A DNA stretch of 64,000 nucleotides from Flavivirga jejuensis (GTDB lineage: Bacteria; Bacteroidota; Bacteroidia; Flavobacteriales; Flavobacteriaceae). This document shows, in pieces, positions 63,954 through 64,000 of the stretch. The first letter of the stretch is position 1; every line of letters begins with the position of its first letter. The position numbers and the translations under genes were made by a program. Below the pieces are notes generated by a model, which saw only the letters and a list, made by a program, of their open reading frames with translations, was not told the origin of the DNA and did no database searches. The stretch spans positions 1 through 64,000 of the forward strand of contig NZ_JAUOEL010000008.1 of assembly GCF_030540765.1 (NCBI RefSeq), in the 5' to 3' direction.

Positions 63954-64000
63954 ATGAACTACAAAAAAGCATTACAACATCCCGTTTTCAAAATTATATC
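63954..64000 (+). CDS. Probable CCA tRNA nucleotidyltransferase, 5' fragment
   Basis: Starts at ATG 63954 and runs off the window (NYKKALQHPVFKIIS...). The opening resembles the N-terminus of flavobacterial CCA-adding tRNA nucleotidyltransferases (MN[FY]KEAL..P.F.[VI]IS), but only about 15 residues are seen, so the call is tentative. No stop or catalytic motif is available. Confidence 0.45.
   Translation, partial: MNYKKALQHPVFKII

Overview
The window looks like chromosomal DNA of a marine-type member of the Flavobacteriaceae (Bacteroidota); the genus cannot be named from sequence alone. The evidence is the very low GC, promoter elements of the Bacteroidota TAnnTTTG type, type IX secretion and gliding proteins (a giant adhesin with a gliding-type C-terminal sorting domain, a PorP/SprF protein, a PorE-like OmpA protein), a zeaxanthin-type carotenoid operon, and flavobacterial DUF5606 and GxxExxY relics.

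Layout. 1-5460 is an accessory block: small orphan genes (lipoproteins, a VOC protein, a DUF2004-like protein, a serine beta-lactamase-like hydrolase), each separated by related AT-rich spacer modules, with group II intron remnants at both ends. 5565-19810 and on to 22188 is an exopolysaccharide locus: outer-membrane protein, a gmd-fcl deletion relic, Wzx-like flippase, Wzy-like polymerase, four GT4 glycosyltransferases, an acetyltransferase, two unusual kinase-like proteins, WecG/TagA and WecA/MraY-like enzymes, Wza-like export lipoprotein and a Wzc-like tyrosine kinase. 22743-37281 is a three-gene surface module: a 3843-residue adhesin (about 15 PKD-like units, then 17 DUF11 units), a SprF-like protein and a PorE-like protein.

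37340-43101 is a second accessory block of the same cassette type, holding an IS200 relic, a TPR lipoprotein, a complete IS4-family element with target duplications, a MORN_2 protein, a GNAT enzyme, a membrane protein, a candidate structured small RNA (three copies in the window) and tRNA-Leu(GAG). 43127-46662 holds an outer-membrane protein and an ECF41-like sigma factor with an azoreductase and a cupin; the same TGTCACG-N16-TGTC promoter precedes the sigma gene and the azoreductase.

46898-51314 is a carotenoid unit: a CarH-like MerR/B12 regulator followed by crtI, crtB, crtZ and a fused lycopene cyclase, with a perfect TTGTTTAAC/GTTAAACAA inverted repeat over the crt promoter. 51283-55869 is mostly minus-strand housekeeping (TlpA-like protein, an anti-sigma-like lipoprotein, Crp/Fnr regulator, DUF5606 protein, peptide deformylase, RuvX). 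56195-63775 carries dapD and a lipopolysaccharide-type glycosyltransferase, kinase and methyltransferase set in which genes alternate strand with almost no spacing, then a TsaC/Sua5 gene. The window ends in a palindrome-flanked GxxExxY mini-element and the first codons of a probable tRNA nucleotidyltransferase.

The most unusual structure is the cassette-like organisation of the two accessory blocks. Genes are bracketed by gene-specific inverted repeats, group II introns appear to sit antisense at the cassette boundary, and no integrase is visible.
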